Source of the DNA: Enoplolaimus lenunculus
Taxonomy: Eukaryota > Nematoda > Enoplea > Enoplida > Thoracostomopsidae
NCBI GenBank assembly: GCA_030248215.1
Contig: JASANG010002713.1
Span: 1-64,000, forward strand
Length of the DNA: 64,000 nucleotides
Reading direction: 5' to 3'
Positions 11,105 to 23,142 of this stretch are shown here, in pieces. The notes beneath the pieces are model-generated. The model was not told the DNA's origin and searched no databases. It was given only the letters and a program-made list of their open reading frames with translations. Within the stretch, counting starts at the first letter, position 1, and the number at the start of each line of letters is the position of its first letter. The position numbers and the translations under genes were made by a program.

Positions 11105-12399
11105 ATATTCACGTATATATAACCGTTTTCTAAAGTCTCGATTTAAGTAAAGAAAATTTTTTTACCAAATTCTCAGCATGGATAAATAGTAACTAAGCAT
11201 TTACGTACAGCATAAAATAAATAATATCTTAGTTTCTTGGAATCAAACAGACAAAGAAGGAATATGATCATTTTTTACGTTCGAGTTTTAATTGCCGGAA
11301 ATTTAGAAAGACGAAATTGCTTATTTCATTTTTAAGCTTAAAATATAAAAAATGAAGACTAATAGTAGTGAGATAATCAGAGCCCAAGAGAGCAGGAACT
11401 GATAATAGCACAGCGACTACTGTCCAGAAGTAACAAGAATACTGAAAGTCGGTGTACAAAGCGGTCAATAATAATTGTAGGTGACAGCGCGTTAGTGAGT
11501 TACATCAAATTTTTCAGTCGAAAGCAGCAAAAAATATGGAAAATGCTTAAAACTACTTTTATAAAGATCTTCGTGTTTTGTGGGGATGACAGATATTATG
11601 ATACTTGCGAAATATTCCAGGAGGGGCGATAAGTAATACGCACATTTTTTAAGCTCTAGCATGCTTTCGGCACTTATATTCAAACTAGCCTCAATGTTGG
11701 ATTTAGGTGGTGGGAGGCCTTGGGCTCGTATGACTATCGCTTCTTTTATACACCATCATTTTGATTTTATACACCAGAGCTTAAAATGACACATTTTAAT
11801 GAAAGAAGTTGTACCATAACTACGAAACAAAATTTGCGACCGGGGTGTAACCCGATATTCGTTTCCGTTTGCGGCAAAAATCGGTGTGCGCTTCCGTTTT
11901 CGTTTCGGTTTATAGAAATAACAGAAATTCTTTTATTTTAACGTTCAAAATTAGTAATAAATCACGTATATATCCATAAACCCGAAGACCCTTCTCAATA
12001 ATTCGGAAAGTATTTTGCACACCCTTGTATATAACCTGGACGAAGAACGCAACCAGTACTCCCCAAAATCGCATGGTTTTCGGTTGGTGTGATGTCCTTT
12101 TTTGGTGGGAGGTGCAAGGGCCCCATGCCCCCTTTTGATCCGGCGCTGCAAGCTGCATCCTTCCAAATTTAAATCTCGGATAAACTCTTGAACATAAATA
12201 TGTGAAAATTTAGTCATAAACTAAAAATAAGCATATACAATTTTTTTTGAGAAATTTGATTCCGTAATAATCAAGCCACAAACTGGGAGAAACAATAGTT
12301 GTACATGTAGAGGGTTTCGTTTTAGCATACATAGTAAACAATTGGCATGGTTGTGTTGTCCGTGGCAAAAAAAATCAGGTTACATAGCACTGTAACGTG

Positions 12400-12500
12400 A
12401 TGATTTGTGACCAGATATTTAGCGATTGAAAGGTCTCGTGTTCGAACCCAGCTCAGTGCGCTGGACATTTACCTTTTCGTCAGTACCTATGCTGTATGCG
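12400..12500 (+). mobile_element. Possible tRNA-derived SINE fragment
   Basis: Box-B-like tcgtgttcgaacccagctc, shared with 2980. The upstream A box is not clear. Confidence 0.35.
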
Positions 12501-12795
12501 CGTTTATTGAACAGACGCTCTATTCACACTTGCAATATTTATAAGTGCGAACTTAATACAGTAATTTCCTTGAAATTTTGAAGGTTACTGCTAAATTTTG
12601 TGGGTATATGAACCCAAAAGATCTAAATTTACGTAGATGCCTAAGCCCTGTTAGAAATTTTAAGATACATAGTAAGAGAGGTCTTTTAAAAATCCAATAA
12701 TGGGTTTAAAATGTCTAATATCAAATATAACATTTTTTGCTATAATTACACTGTGTTATTGGTTTTGTGGAGTCAAAATAATACGAATTATTTCC

Positions 12796-12857
12796 TATAT
12801 ATGTATATATATGTTTTTATATATGTATATATATATTTACATATATATGTATATATA
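12796..12857. repeat. TATATG microsatellite
   Basis: Alternating tatatatg/tatata units, directly visible. Confidence 0.85.
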
Positions 12858-13977
12858 AGCTACCCGGAACGAAGCAAATTTTTCAGATTTTAATTTCAAA
12901 ACGCTATACTCGCCGGTATACAATGGTGGTACACGTACAATCCGAGCATTTATGACTCACAACAAGCACCAGTCATGGTTTAGAATGTGCTTACCGATTT
13001 CAAAGTCAAAATTTCTCTTCGCCACAAACTCTTCGATAAAGCAACGATGCCAGATTTACTAATCTGCAAATCTGATTTAGTAGAAATAAACCTATTACTG
13101 TTCACTATACGTCAGGAATGGTGTTCACTTTCTGACCAAATATTATATGAGTTTTGAAGAAAATTGCTAGTTTGGTCACAAGTCAAATTTGAGGAACCTC
13201 GAAATTATGAAGTTTAACAAAAGCTACTTTAACGAGACTTTGTTTATCACAACAGGTGGATTTGTTATTACTCTAATTTGATAACTTGTTGAAGTAGAGC
13301 TAACTATATACACAGCCACGTTTTAAGGCTCGATCAATAGCAATTAAGTAAATGTATTTTCCACGAAAAAAACACCCGAGTTTTCAGACGAAGTGGTTGC
13401 AGTTTCCTACTGCGGCCCTTATGTAATTTAGAATACCCGAACTCTGATCAAAATCAAAACAAATCGAAATCTGTATGTCTACAATTTAAGAGGGTTTTAT
13501 TGATTAAAAATTAAAGTAATTCATTATTTTTTAATTTCCCATATTTATAGAGATTATAACATTAGGATAAGCAGCAACAGTGACAACTAAGCTAAGTAAT
13601 AAAGGAAATAAAATTTAAAACGAGCGTGATAGCTTTAATCTCACGACCATAAATCTGAAGTTTCGTACGGCTTTAAGCATACTTTTAAAGAGTGTAACTG
13701 GAAAATCGTTTTTGTTTCTGGAAGAAATTGGTGTGCCGGAAGCTTTATTGTTCATATCAGGGTCGTATACACGAGAGGGAATAAGGGGAACATATACCCT
13801 CTCGGAATTTCATTAAACACAAGGAATAGACAGTTTGTCCATTGTATTCTTTACTGTTGTCCCAAAATTTCACCGTCGCCGCTAAAAATTGAGTTTTTTG
13901 TGGTGGGATTTTGAGATTTTGAGACTTCAGAATCTTGTGATTCCAATAAAATACATCGAAAGAATTTATTTGGCCGT

Positions 13978-14180
13978 AGACTTAGGGTTAGGATTAGGAT
14001 TAGGCAATAACCGAAATCCGAAAGTCCCAAAATTCCCACATCGATCATATCCCGAAATCCTGAGATTGCACCTTCGACCGTATCCCGAAATTCCAAAATC
14101 CAAAATCACACCTTCGACTACATCCCTAAATCTCAAAATTCCAACTTCGACCACATCTCGAAATGCAATAAAATTCAGTA
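13978..14180. repeat. TTAGGN run followed by a degenerate ~31-base minisatellite
   Basis: 13980-14005 reads ttagggttaggattaggatt. Then units like ccttcgaccgtatcccgaaa occur about five times (14035-14170). Open frames on both strands here are a by-product of the repeat. Confidence 0.65.
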
Positions 14181-15614
14181 TTAACGTCAAACGATTCTAA
14201 ATCATATATCATTCGCAGAGCCGTAAATGCACAGGGCGTTGCAGCTTAAGGATTGCGCTATATTCGCCGCGCGTTGTCGAACGCCGCCGCGTGTTGCACC
14301 GTAAAATTTTTCATCTAAAACTGCACCAAATACATCTTTCTCAGATTTACTAGTTGTCGAGCGACAAATTTCAGCGATACAGAGGACAAACGGTTAAAAA
14401 CAATATTTGAGTACAGCTGTTCATTATGAATTAATGAACAGGGTGGAGTATAGTCTAAAAAACCAGGAATTCTATTTTGTGATTTTATAAAACATACAAG
14501 CGGCGTGGTTGAAACTCCTGATATGAGCCAAAATGTTTTAAAGAATGCTGTGGCTCGACACTGTCAATGGATAAACAGATCATCTCTGAATCTAAAAAGC
14601 CTGTGCCAATATTAGGTTTCGAGCGGTATAACCGTAGAATAAGCATATTCCTACGCGTATGTCTAAACCGAAGCGTTGAAATAAGCGCAAATTTCCGAAT
14701 GCGTCTGCAAACTACACCCTACACATGTTTGTTTATGTATAATGTATAAAATTGTTTGTTAATAATACCAGAAAATGGCAAAAGCTATTACGTCAGTAAG
14801 AAATAACTTTCGCAATAAAATAAATGTACTTAAACATAAATAGAATTAATTTTAAGTAATAATAGTAATAACAATAATCATAGCATAAAACAACGGTGGA
14901 GCACGTATACTTAATACGAATAAGTGTGAAATGAAGAAATTAGTTTTCACCATTTTTTAAACCAGGGCCAACGAACCCGGCAACTACTTTCAGATTAAAG
15001 CTTAAAACCATCAATTTTAAGCTGCGAGCTACCGTAAAATGTTCCAAGAACAACAAAGCGAAGTAGCAAATGCGACTGCTTTTGTGTGAGAGTTTGGGCG
15101 AATGATAGGCACTGGGACAGTTCGGGTAGCTAATAAACGGGACAGCAGGGACAACAGGACAGTGTTTTTATTTCATTTAGCGTTGTTTATGAACAATGTT
15201 TTTCAGAAATTTTTCAAAATTTTTAAATTAAGAAGCACAAGCTTATTGTTAGTTAAAAGTTTTCTCACTTGCTTATTAAAACAGTTTTTCATTTACGAAT
15301 TCAAGCTTTTGAGTTTTTCGGGCTGTTTTTAGAACAAAATTAAGGCTAAAGAGAATTGTGTTAAAGATATAAAACGCGTTATCGTACCTTTATCAAAATG
15401 GTAAAATAGCTTTCTGACAAACGGTAAAAAGTAAATTGCGTAATAGCGTTTTGCCGACACTAGTGATTCATTCTAAACTTTCTCTAGTTGAAACAAACTA
15501 TTTGAAACATGCTGTTTCAAACTCGAAAATCGTTTAAAATACCGTTTGCTGACACGTTTTGAAGAATACATGAGACATTTAGCTCACAGTGTGTTTAACG
15601 AACAAAGTACTCCA
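14181..15614. other. Gene-free stretch
   Basis: No coding, RNA or clear repeat feature recognised. Confidence 0.4.
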
Positions 15615-16015
15615 ACTGTAGTGACCCGCATAAGAGAGGACTGATATTTATTTTGCCTCTCCAAACGAAACCCCCAGTCATTCGGTTACGGACTGTTATT
15701 TATTTTTAACCCGCCCTCTGCTGCCGTTCGTTACTATTTCAACTGTTCGTTAAAATTAAACGTTTGTTTTGTATCAAAAGCTTGAGCGATAATGAAAAGT
15801 TAAGTTAAAATGTACCTACATTCAAAGCTTAAGTTTGCTTCAAAGTTTCGAACTTAACTTTATTTGGTCCTGGAGTCATTTATGTACTACAGTTAGGGAT
15901 AATTGACGTTTATGGACTCTGATTAGGGTTTAAGTACTCCATCCGCTTTCCTATTAATTGGTACTCAAAGTGTGGCCTCCTCTTATTACCCCCTCTTATT
16001 CGAGTCGCTACAGTA
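15615..16015. mobile_element. TA-flanked MITE (CTGTAGTGACCC family), copy b, reversed
   Basis: Left end CTGTAGTGACCCGCATAAGA, right end ttattcgagtcgctacagta. Internal cggttacggactgttattta and ggtcctggagtcatttatg are the reverse of copy a. Confidence 0.8.
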
Positions 16016-17287
16016 GGCGGGCATTGGCAGTGAGCACAACTTCCCAATTAGTTTAATGAGCACGGTTTTAATCGGAGCGATTTAATTAAGACGAAAAACT
16101 GATAGAGAATCAAAATGATCGTAAACTTCAAAAAAACACATTTTTTTGCTGAGTATCAGCCGTTTTCTGCGCAGTTACCGTTTGCGACAATGACTTCGGT
16201 GAAGCAAATATTAATGTGTAACCTTTACTAATTTATATTCAACAATGATTAATAAAATACTTACAGATTTGGGTAAATTGGGAATAACTTGAAAGGTTAC
16301 TAATGAAAATGGCACTCTGGCCATGGTGTATTGTCATTAATTCTGATTCACAGGACACTGAAAATATATACTGGTTGTGCAAACAATAAACACGTATTAT
16401 AAATGGGCAGTTTTTCTGTATGTTTTCTAAACGATGCCAAACAATGTATGAGTTTAGGTTAAAGCTTAGTCTAGGATGAACATAATGTATGAGGGTTGCG
16501 CTATACTTTTCTGTTCAGTGCACAGGCTGTCAACCTAAATAATATTTAGTCGGGATTGGAAGCGAAGTTTGAATTTATGTTTTGTTGGAATAGAAACGGG
16601 AATTTTTGAATTTGAACGAGTTTACGTTTTGTGTTTATTTATTTCGAATTGTAAAACCAATCGGACACTATTTCGTTTGTTCTTTTACAAAAATTTTGCC
16701 AAAAACTTTCGCGTTGTGGGTGGAAGAGCGAAGTTCACTTTTGCAATGGTCGCCAAAGATGAGTTTTGCGATGTTCGCCAAATTATAAATAAAATATATT
16801 ATATAATGTATATATGATAAACAATCATCAAAAATTTAAACACAGCGACCTTAAAGTATAAAATATGGATTTGAACTCGCTGTAGCATGAAGTGTGAAAT
16901 ATTTCCGAAATAACCTAGACGCCGAAAAACGAATACCTAACTTTATAATAAAAGTATAGTATAGATTGGATATTCACAAAATGTCGTGTACCTTTGGAAA
17001 TCTCTGAGCGTAGACTAATAAGTTTGTATAATTTATTTTCAAAATCAAACTTTAACCTCTGAATACGTTCTAACATTTTAGAGCGTTTTGTTTTATGGAC
17101 GAGGGGTCATGACCTAGAAAATCTCCTCTTTGGATTCGCCAGTGGTTTTGTTGTTTGGAAATCACTGCCGACGTGATAATTTTGAGTGGGAATTCGGCAT
17201 CTGTTATGACAATATATCCTTAATGTTAAGTAATATAGTGTCTATATCTATCGAGCAAAAACTGTGTTATAAGTAACAAGTTCTTCA
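16016..17287. other. Gene-free stretch
   Basis: No exon recognised. Open frames at 16569-16817 overlap in two phases and have no family resemblance. Confidence 0.4.
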
Positions 17288-17548
17288 TAGTGTCAGTCTG
17301 GGTAAGAATCGGGACATCAACCTTTTTACTAAGCAGCGGGAAAAGCGGGCCTCCAGAGCGGGCAACGATCTCTCAGCCTACGGATTCTTAAGCGAATACT
17401 GTGCCACTGCGCCACGCAGCCCGCCTCTCAAACTGCATTTTCCGTCTACTATATGTGTCGACCGTACGCTGCCAGCTAGCATACAGACAGTGCACTGCAC
17501 TATATTGCATGTGCACATAACGGACAAGCATGTCTCACATGTTTAATA
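17288..17548 (-). mobile_element. SINE-A, tRNA-derived, reversed copy
   Basis: Read on the minus strand it has an intact A box (TGGCGCAGTGG) in gctgcgtggcgcagtggcac, and shares the 5' block tgtgcacatgcaatatagtg and the 3' block cttacccagactgaca with the copy at 5.54 kb. Confidence 0.75.
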
Positions 17549-17585
17549 CACATTGCACCCAAAACACAAACTTATTTCTGTGCTA

Positions 17586-17776
17586 ACCGTAAACAAGAGA
17601 CTCTGAGTTGTTGAGTTGATCCCGATTGAGTTTGTGAGTTTATTAATTAGCTCAGAATGAGTTGATTCAACTGCAAATTCAGACTTCTGAGAGTTCTAAT
17701 TCATGACTCAAAGAACTGCGTCGATTCCAATCAATTAGTTTAAAATCAATTCAATGGAATTTGCAGTGTACCATTC
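17586..17776. mobile_element. MITE, GAGTTAATT family
   Basis: Left end accgtaaacaagagactctg, right end caattcaatggaatttgcag. Multiple gagttgat/atcaactc pairs inside. Confidence 0.65.
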
Positions 17777-17777
17777 A

Positions 17778-18434
17778 AAAATGCCAATGCATAAAAATGC
17801 GTTTGCTATAAATGTGTCTCTTTTTAGAGCACTATCTGATATTGCACAAATATTGTGTTTATCATTTTAACGTGGTTTATAGTAGTTACCTGATATTGCA
17901 AAAATATTATGGTATCCAATACTCACTAAAAATATACTTAAAAATAAGTAAAACCGTTGCTGAATTAAGTGTTGGTTTTACTTACTATGGTGCTTGGCAA
18001 AGTTATACTTAATTTTAAGCAAACATAAAATTTTTAGCTTTATACATTTTTACTTGATTAATCAGGAATGATAGCAGTAGTTATACTTATTTACAATATA
18101 GCAGTAGTTATACTTATTTACAATATTTAAGCAAAGATTTATATTTTTGAAATATCAGGTAAGTAGAACCACGTTGAAATCAATAAATTTTGGCAATGGT
18201 CTTATATTAAATGTTGCCACATGTTACTTCACAGCATCTTTTTGAGAAATTTCAATAATATAAACTTTTGAAATTCCCTAAAGTTCGCAAAAGCCATCAC
18301 TATTAAGCAACTCTTATGAAAATACAAAAATCTTCACCTTACTGATATTGCCACAACCTTTGGCAAAGTGCCACAAAAGATAAAAGCCCTCTGATTGCTG
18401 ATTTCAGCGAAGCCTTTAAGGTGCCCTTAAGGTA
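17778..18434. other. Gene-free stretch with a short tandem duplication
   Basis: agcagtagttatacttattt plus acaatat is repeated twice at 18072-18127. Nothing else recognised. Confidence 0.5.
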
Positions 18435-18683
18435 GACCTCGAGTTAATTAAGCAACTCATACAGAAAGTTAGTTATTTCTGAGTTTTAATAACATTAAAC
18501 TTTAACTGAATCTGAGTTGAGTTGGTGCTTCCTCTGAGTTCAGCTAATTCTGAAGGAGTTGATTAATTAAATCACAATGAGTTGAGTCAACTCATAATCA
18601 TGAGTTCTGATAATCCTAACTCCGACTGGATGATTCGGCGCATTCCGATTTAAAATCAAGTCTCTGCAACTTAATACAGTGAA
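18435..18683. mobile_element. MITE, GAGTTAATT family, decayed
   Basis: Contains gagttaattaagcaactcat, ttctgagttttaataac and gagttgattaattaaatcac, as in the other copies. Ends are worn. Confidence 0.6.
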
Positions 18684-18992
18684 GTGTATACGTTATCAAA
18701 CATTAACGCTTAATTTGGTATATATTCCTATAAATTAAACGCAACCTTAATTCATGTTTATGTGTAATATATATGCACAAATTTCACATTAATGTACCTT
18801 TATAGCGGGTTGGGTTCGAGGAAACAGTAAGTAGGCACAACCAACCTGGATTAATTCGAATTAAAATTTGCATTAGTTTAGCTTTAAAGGACCTGTATTG
18901 CGTTTTTATAATTCATCAATAATATTACGCGAACATGTTTAGAAAACACAATGCTGCATAGTTCAAGGGCCATAATGCTAATTTAGTCAGCA

Positions 18993-19376
18993 GCAGGGCG
19001 TAAACACTGATAGTTAAAATAACAGAAACGGAAACAGATTGTAACCAAAACGAAAACGAAAACGGAAAACGGATATTAAGTCAAATGTTTAAAAATTGTT
19101 TTATTTTTTCTGCCAACAAAATTTAGGGGTGTAGATTTCCGCGCGGATTTCTAAAAATTTTAAAGAAAAAAATGGCGGATGCATCCAAATTTTAAGATTT
19201 TGGATGAATTTCGTAATTTTTATTCCATTTCAAACAATTACAGCATATCTGTGACGAAAAATTGCGAGATATTTCGTGATTTATAACAAAATTTGAACGT
19301 AAAAATATCAACAGAATTTCATGGACGCCAATTTTTATCGAAAACGGAAGCAGATATCATTTTATACCCTGGTCAG
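18993..19376. mobile_element. MITE, cggaaacgg family
   Basis: Left end cagggcgtaaacactgatag, right end cattttataccctggtcagc. Interior aacagaaacggaaacagatt and ttaagattttggatgaattt match the copy at 37.47 kb and a fragment at 25.3 kb. Confidence 0.7.
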
Positions 19377-19407
19377 CAGCGTCAATCACCACATAATTTT
19401 TTCGAAC

Positions 19408-19465
19408 ACTGTAAATTTGATTGTGTTGATTTTAACTCAGAATGAGTTAAATCCGCTCAGAGGTC
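19408..19465. mobile_element. GAGTTAATT-family MITE, left part, interrupted
   Basis: Begins actgtaaatttgattgtgtt and breaks off at gctcacaatt, where another MITE starts. The missing right end (caactcattagaatttacag) appears at 21872-21897. Confidence 0.55.
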
Positions 19466-20096
19466 TGAGCTCACAATTATGCGGCGTTCATGTTATAACT
19501 GGGGCAGCTTGGAACACGTTTTGTCCAAGTTGATTCGACGTCAACATAAAGTTTTGTGATCCCAATAGCGGTTATGTAGACAAACTGTGAATGTCATATG
19601 ACATTGGCTTACAAATCACGGATGTCAAGCGATCAGCGTATACAAATAATTATTTGTCATATGATACTGCGGGACATTTATGCGAATATCATGATATTCC
19701 AAAATTCTACTAAATATCATATGATAATTATACAGGACAATGGAATTTGTGCACGCTAAATAAAACAGTAAAAAGTCGGATAATGCAGCATTAAATGATT
19801 TCCCAAGTTGAATTAGCTTCTACGTTTCTGTTTCTCGCTAAGTTTTTCCCAAAATATATTCCTAAGTACAAATAATTCAAATTTGAAATTTTAGTATCAT
19901 ATGACATTCTACAGGACAATTAAGCTAGTTTACCACCACTTTGCAGACATTTTCAAACATATCATATGATACTCGCAGACAATATTTGGAATATCGTATG
20001 ATATTGCAGTACAAACAGTAGAAGTCACATCAGGATAGCAGACAATTCAAATTTTTAGGCTGCCCCAGTTATAACGTGAACCCCGCATTAGATCTA
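19466..20096. mobile_element. MITE with GGGGTTCACGTTATAACTGG ends and ATCATATGAT boxes
   Basis: About 630 bases. Left end ATGCGGCGTTCATGTTATAA then CTGGGGCAGC; right end reversed ATGCGGGGTTCACGTTATAA then CTGGGGCAGC. Seven palindromic boxes of the type TATCATATGATA occur between 19590 and 20000. A second copy is at 49.44 kb. Confidence 0.8.
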
Positions 20097-20519
20097 TCAA
20101 ACTCGGAGTGTTGAATTGATGCGCCCGTGTTATATTCAGGGCGTCCCGTCTTCCCGCGGGACAGCTATAGTGCCGGAGAACAGCATTTGCTACTCCTGTT
20201 TGTGCAAACGCGAAGATCCTTATGTCGCGCACGGTGACCATACGTGTACTCCGCACATCCATCGTCCCACTACGCTGTTTTAAAAAACTAGCTATGCTGT
20301 TGTTGCGTCACTGTGCGCGGAAATTTTATCTCTAAATAAAAAATGTCCGCAGAGAGTTATTGCATTGACGCACATTGTGTATACTGTTTGCGCTTTATGT
20401 TAATATTAAATATAGAGTTGCGTGAACTGTCCGGCTTTATCGTTAGTCTAAAAGTTTCGCCCGAAAGCGCTAAATAAGATAATTAATTTACTCCGTTATT
20501 TTGTTGCTTTTGGGATGTT

Positions 20520-20950
20520 CGCCAAAATTTGTGTCACGCGCCAAAATTTGAATTTCCCGCCAAAATTTGAATTTCCGCCCAGATTTGAAATTTTCCCGCC
20601 AAAGTTTGAATTTCCAGCCAAAATTTGAATTTCTCACAAAAATTTTAACTTTTCATGCCAAAATTTGAACTTTCCCGCCAAAATTTGATTTCCCGCCTAA
20701 ATTTGAATTTTCCCGCCAAAATTTAAATTTCCCGTCAAAATTTGAATTTTCCGCCAACATTTGAATTTCTCCGCCTAAATTTGAATTTTCCAGCCAAAAT
20801 TTGAATTTCCCGCCAAAATTTGAATTTCCCGCCAAAATTTGAATTTTCCGACAAAATTTGATTTTTCCCGCCAAAATTTGAATATCCCGCCAAAATTTGA
20901 ATTTCCCGCTAAAGTTTGAATTTTCCCGGCAAAATTTGAATTTCCCGCTA
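20520..20950. repeat. Minisatellite of ~20-24 bases (CCGCCAAAATTTGAATTTCC)
   Basis: About 20 degenerate units of cccgccaaaatttgaatttt. Open frames on the minus strand (GKFKFWREN-like) arise from the repeat. Confidence 0.85.
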
Positions 20951-21207
20951 AGGTGTCCCTAATGTGTCTATCATATAAAAATATTGTCCACTGCACTGTT
21001 TTTTAAACATTTCAATGTCCTAGACAGTGTCATTGCAAAACAGTCTTGTCCGGATAGAGTTTCCGTGAAACTCTATGATGTCCGCGAATGGCGTTATTGG
21101 AAAATGAGGTTTCGATAAAACATAAGCCGGACAAACTTTTGAATTTTTTTGGGAGGGGACATTTTGTGTGCCGAGTGCACGTATGGTCAGGTGTGAGTGA
21201 CATTAGC

Positions 21208-21339
21208 TTTGTTGTTTGTTGTTGTGTCTTGTTGGTGTTGTTGTTTGTTGTTTGTTGCTGTTGGTGTTGTTGTTGTTCTTTGTTCTTGTTTGTTGTTGTT
21301 TGTTGTTGTTTTTGTTGTTATTGTTGTTGTTGTTGTTGG

Positions 21340-21382
<43 letters not shown>

Positions 21383-21394
21383 CTTGTTCTTGTT
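21208..21394. repeat. (GTT)n microsatellite
   Basis: Interrupted TGTTGTTG runs, purest at 21313-21382. It reads as poly-Asn/Gln on the minus strand and poly-Cys/Val/Leu on the plus strand. There is no sign of a gene. Confidence 0.9.
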
Positions 21395-21579
21395 GTAATT
21401 TAAATGAATCTCAACAAAAAATATTGCTGTGTTTTTTCGGTTTTCCCTACGAAGACATATAGCCCCCAGTTTACCGTTTTCCAAGGAAAGCACATTGTTG
21501 AAAGGGCGTCCATACGGGGATTATATCCAAACATTGTGATTAAAATTGCAGGGCCGCAGGTGTACAGAGGGGAGTGACA

Positions 21580-21830
21580 TTTGCAGCTGTCCCTTTTGTT
21601 CATTTGCCTGAAACAGGCCTGTCCCGTTGTTTCGTTTTCCCAGCGAAAATTTACAGCTGTGACGTTTTCCCATTTACCCGAAAAAAACCTGTCCCATTGT
21701 CCCGTTTTGGCAGCGAAAAACTGCAGATGTCCCGTTTCCCAATTGCCCGAAACATTTCTGTCCCATTGTCTCGCTTTCCCAGCGAAAATTTGCAGCTGTC
21801 CCGTTTTCCCATTTGCCCGAAACAAACATT
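21580..21830 (-). repeat. Minisatellite, GGGAAAACGGGACAG core units
   Basis: About four to five A/B units in the CTGTCCCGTTTTCCC orientation, the same unit as the big arrays at 51.5 and 55 kb. Confidence 0.8.
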
Positions 21831-21861
21831 AACTAAAAATTAACAGGAATAACTATTTCTC

Positions 21862-21902
21862 TCTCCAGTCGAGTAGTCAACTCATTAGAATTTACAGCTA
21901 TG
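21862..21902. mobile_element. GAGTTAATT-family MITE, right end
   Basis: agtcaactcattagaattta plus cagc is the missing end of the element broken at 19465. Confidence 0.5.
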
Positions 21903-23142
21903 TTAGGGCTGGACGTCACCAGAACCACAGACCAAAACCATAAGAGGGTTTTTTGGGATTGGTGACTATGTCAACAGTATCTTTCCTATAGCAAGCAAGT
22001 TGACTTTACTGCGTATGAATATTAACGATGTATTAAATTTTGGCATTTCATTAAAATATGAAATATTGACGTAAACCGAATCGGTTCTTGCTTCATAAAC
22101 GATTTGCAATTCAAATTGACGACCCAGTTTACAAACTAAGATTGAAACTCGATTCTAAAATCAGTATTTAATGCAAATTAAGATAAATAACTTGAAATTG
22201 GTTAAACGTACATTTTAACCTCGAACGATTTTTGCAAATTAGACAAAATAAATATAATTGACACGAAAGTTTGATAGTTGCATAGTTTATGCACGCTATA
22301 GCGCTGTGGTTCTTGTATGGGGGTTAGCAAACGACAACTTCGCGGTTAAATTTAAATATAAATATTGACATGAGGCATTTGTATTGGGGAAGCCAGGATT
22401 TTCAACCGGGAGGGTCTTGGCGACCATGATTGATTCAGTTAAAACGGAGATGAAGCATTCACGAGCAGAACCGAGCGAAAACAAGACGTAATTTTAGCGC
22501 TAAATGCCTTTGCAACAAATGTCAAGAAGTTTCTTTGTTCTTGGATTGAAGGAATTTGAAGCCTTTTAGACCTGTGCTCGGCAACCTGTCAAGTCAGTTA
22601 GTCTGAGAATCGAATATGTGTATTTTTACTAACCTTTTTTACAAAAAAATCCGCGCGCCGGTGGACGATTCAGATGTAATAGTAATTCCAGGTAAAAATA
22701 ACGCAGCATAGGCATTACTACAGATTACTGACTATGCAACGTAAAGTCGAATAATTCTCATATTTTGAACAGCAATATAACTGTTTGGTTTACTTTATTT
22801 ACTTGAAGGACATTATGTAATCGTTATTTCCTTAGCTAGTTATACTAAAGAGAAGAGGTTGCAATCCGTTACAAATGAAAATCAATGGATTATAACAACT
22901 CTTTTGGGACACATTTTTCAAAATGAGAATGGGTTTAGAGCAACTGCCACATCACTGGCTCACAACAGACGACAAAGGCTATTCTCTGTTGGGTTGGCCG
23001 GTATATTGAAAGAAGTGATTGTTATCTGTGTTTGTCGTTGTACTTAGATTTATTTGACGTAATTCTAAACAGTACAGATATAATTGGCTTACTAAGTTTC
23101 ATAGTTAAGTTGTGTTACATAGATTCATGATACTGTTATTAA
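21903..23142. other. Upstream flank of TECPR1
   Basis: No exon recognised. It should contain the TECPR1 promoter and perhaps a 5' untranslated exon, but no motif settles where. Confidence 0.4.

Larger units (their letters stand above)
11105..13850. other. Gene-free stretch with decayed repeats
   Basis: No exon recognised. Visible: a cggaaacgg-type repeat end near 11838-11925, a segment near 12090-12170 resembling an old DNA transposon end (gatccggcgctgcaagct), a SINE-like box B near 12435, and a TATATG microsatellite at 12796-12857. Confidence 0.45.
20140..21835 (+). mobile_element. Satellite-bearing element related to the 54.35-56.3 kb half of the foldback
   Basis: Shares in the same order with 54353-56300: gggcgtcccg with cgcgggacagctatagtgcc, agcatttgctactcctgttt, atctcaacaaaaaatattgc, ggccgcaggtgtacagaggg and then a minisatellite of gtcccgttttcccatttgcc units (21580-21830). 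No coding capacity is recognised. The family looks non-autonomous. Confidence 0.65.

Noticed and set aside
11400-11468. Hydrophobic minus-strand stretch (YFWTVVAVLLSVPALLG)
   Set aside because: No ATG in frame and no suitable donor after it.
21088-21493. Poly-Cys/Val/Leu and poly-Asn/Gln frames
   Set aside because: Pure consequence of a (GTT)n microsatellite.
22859-23047. Short plus-strand frame just upstream of TECPR1
   Set aside because: It does not match the family N terminus, and the ATG at 23143 with MKSLWAISGEG aligns with known TECPR1 starts.
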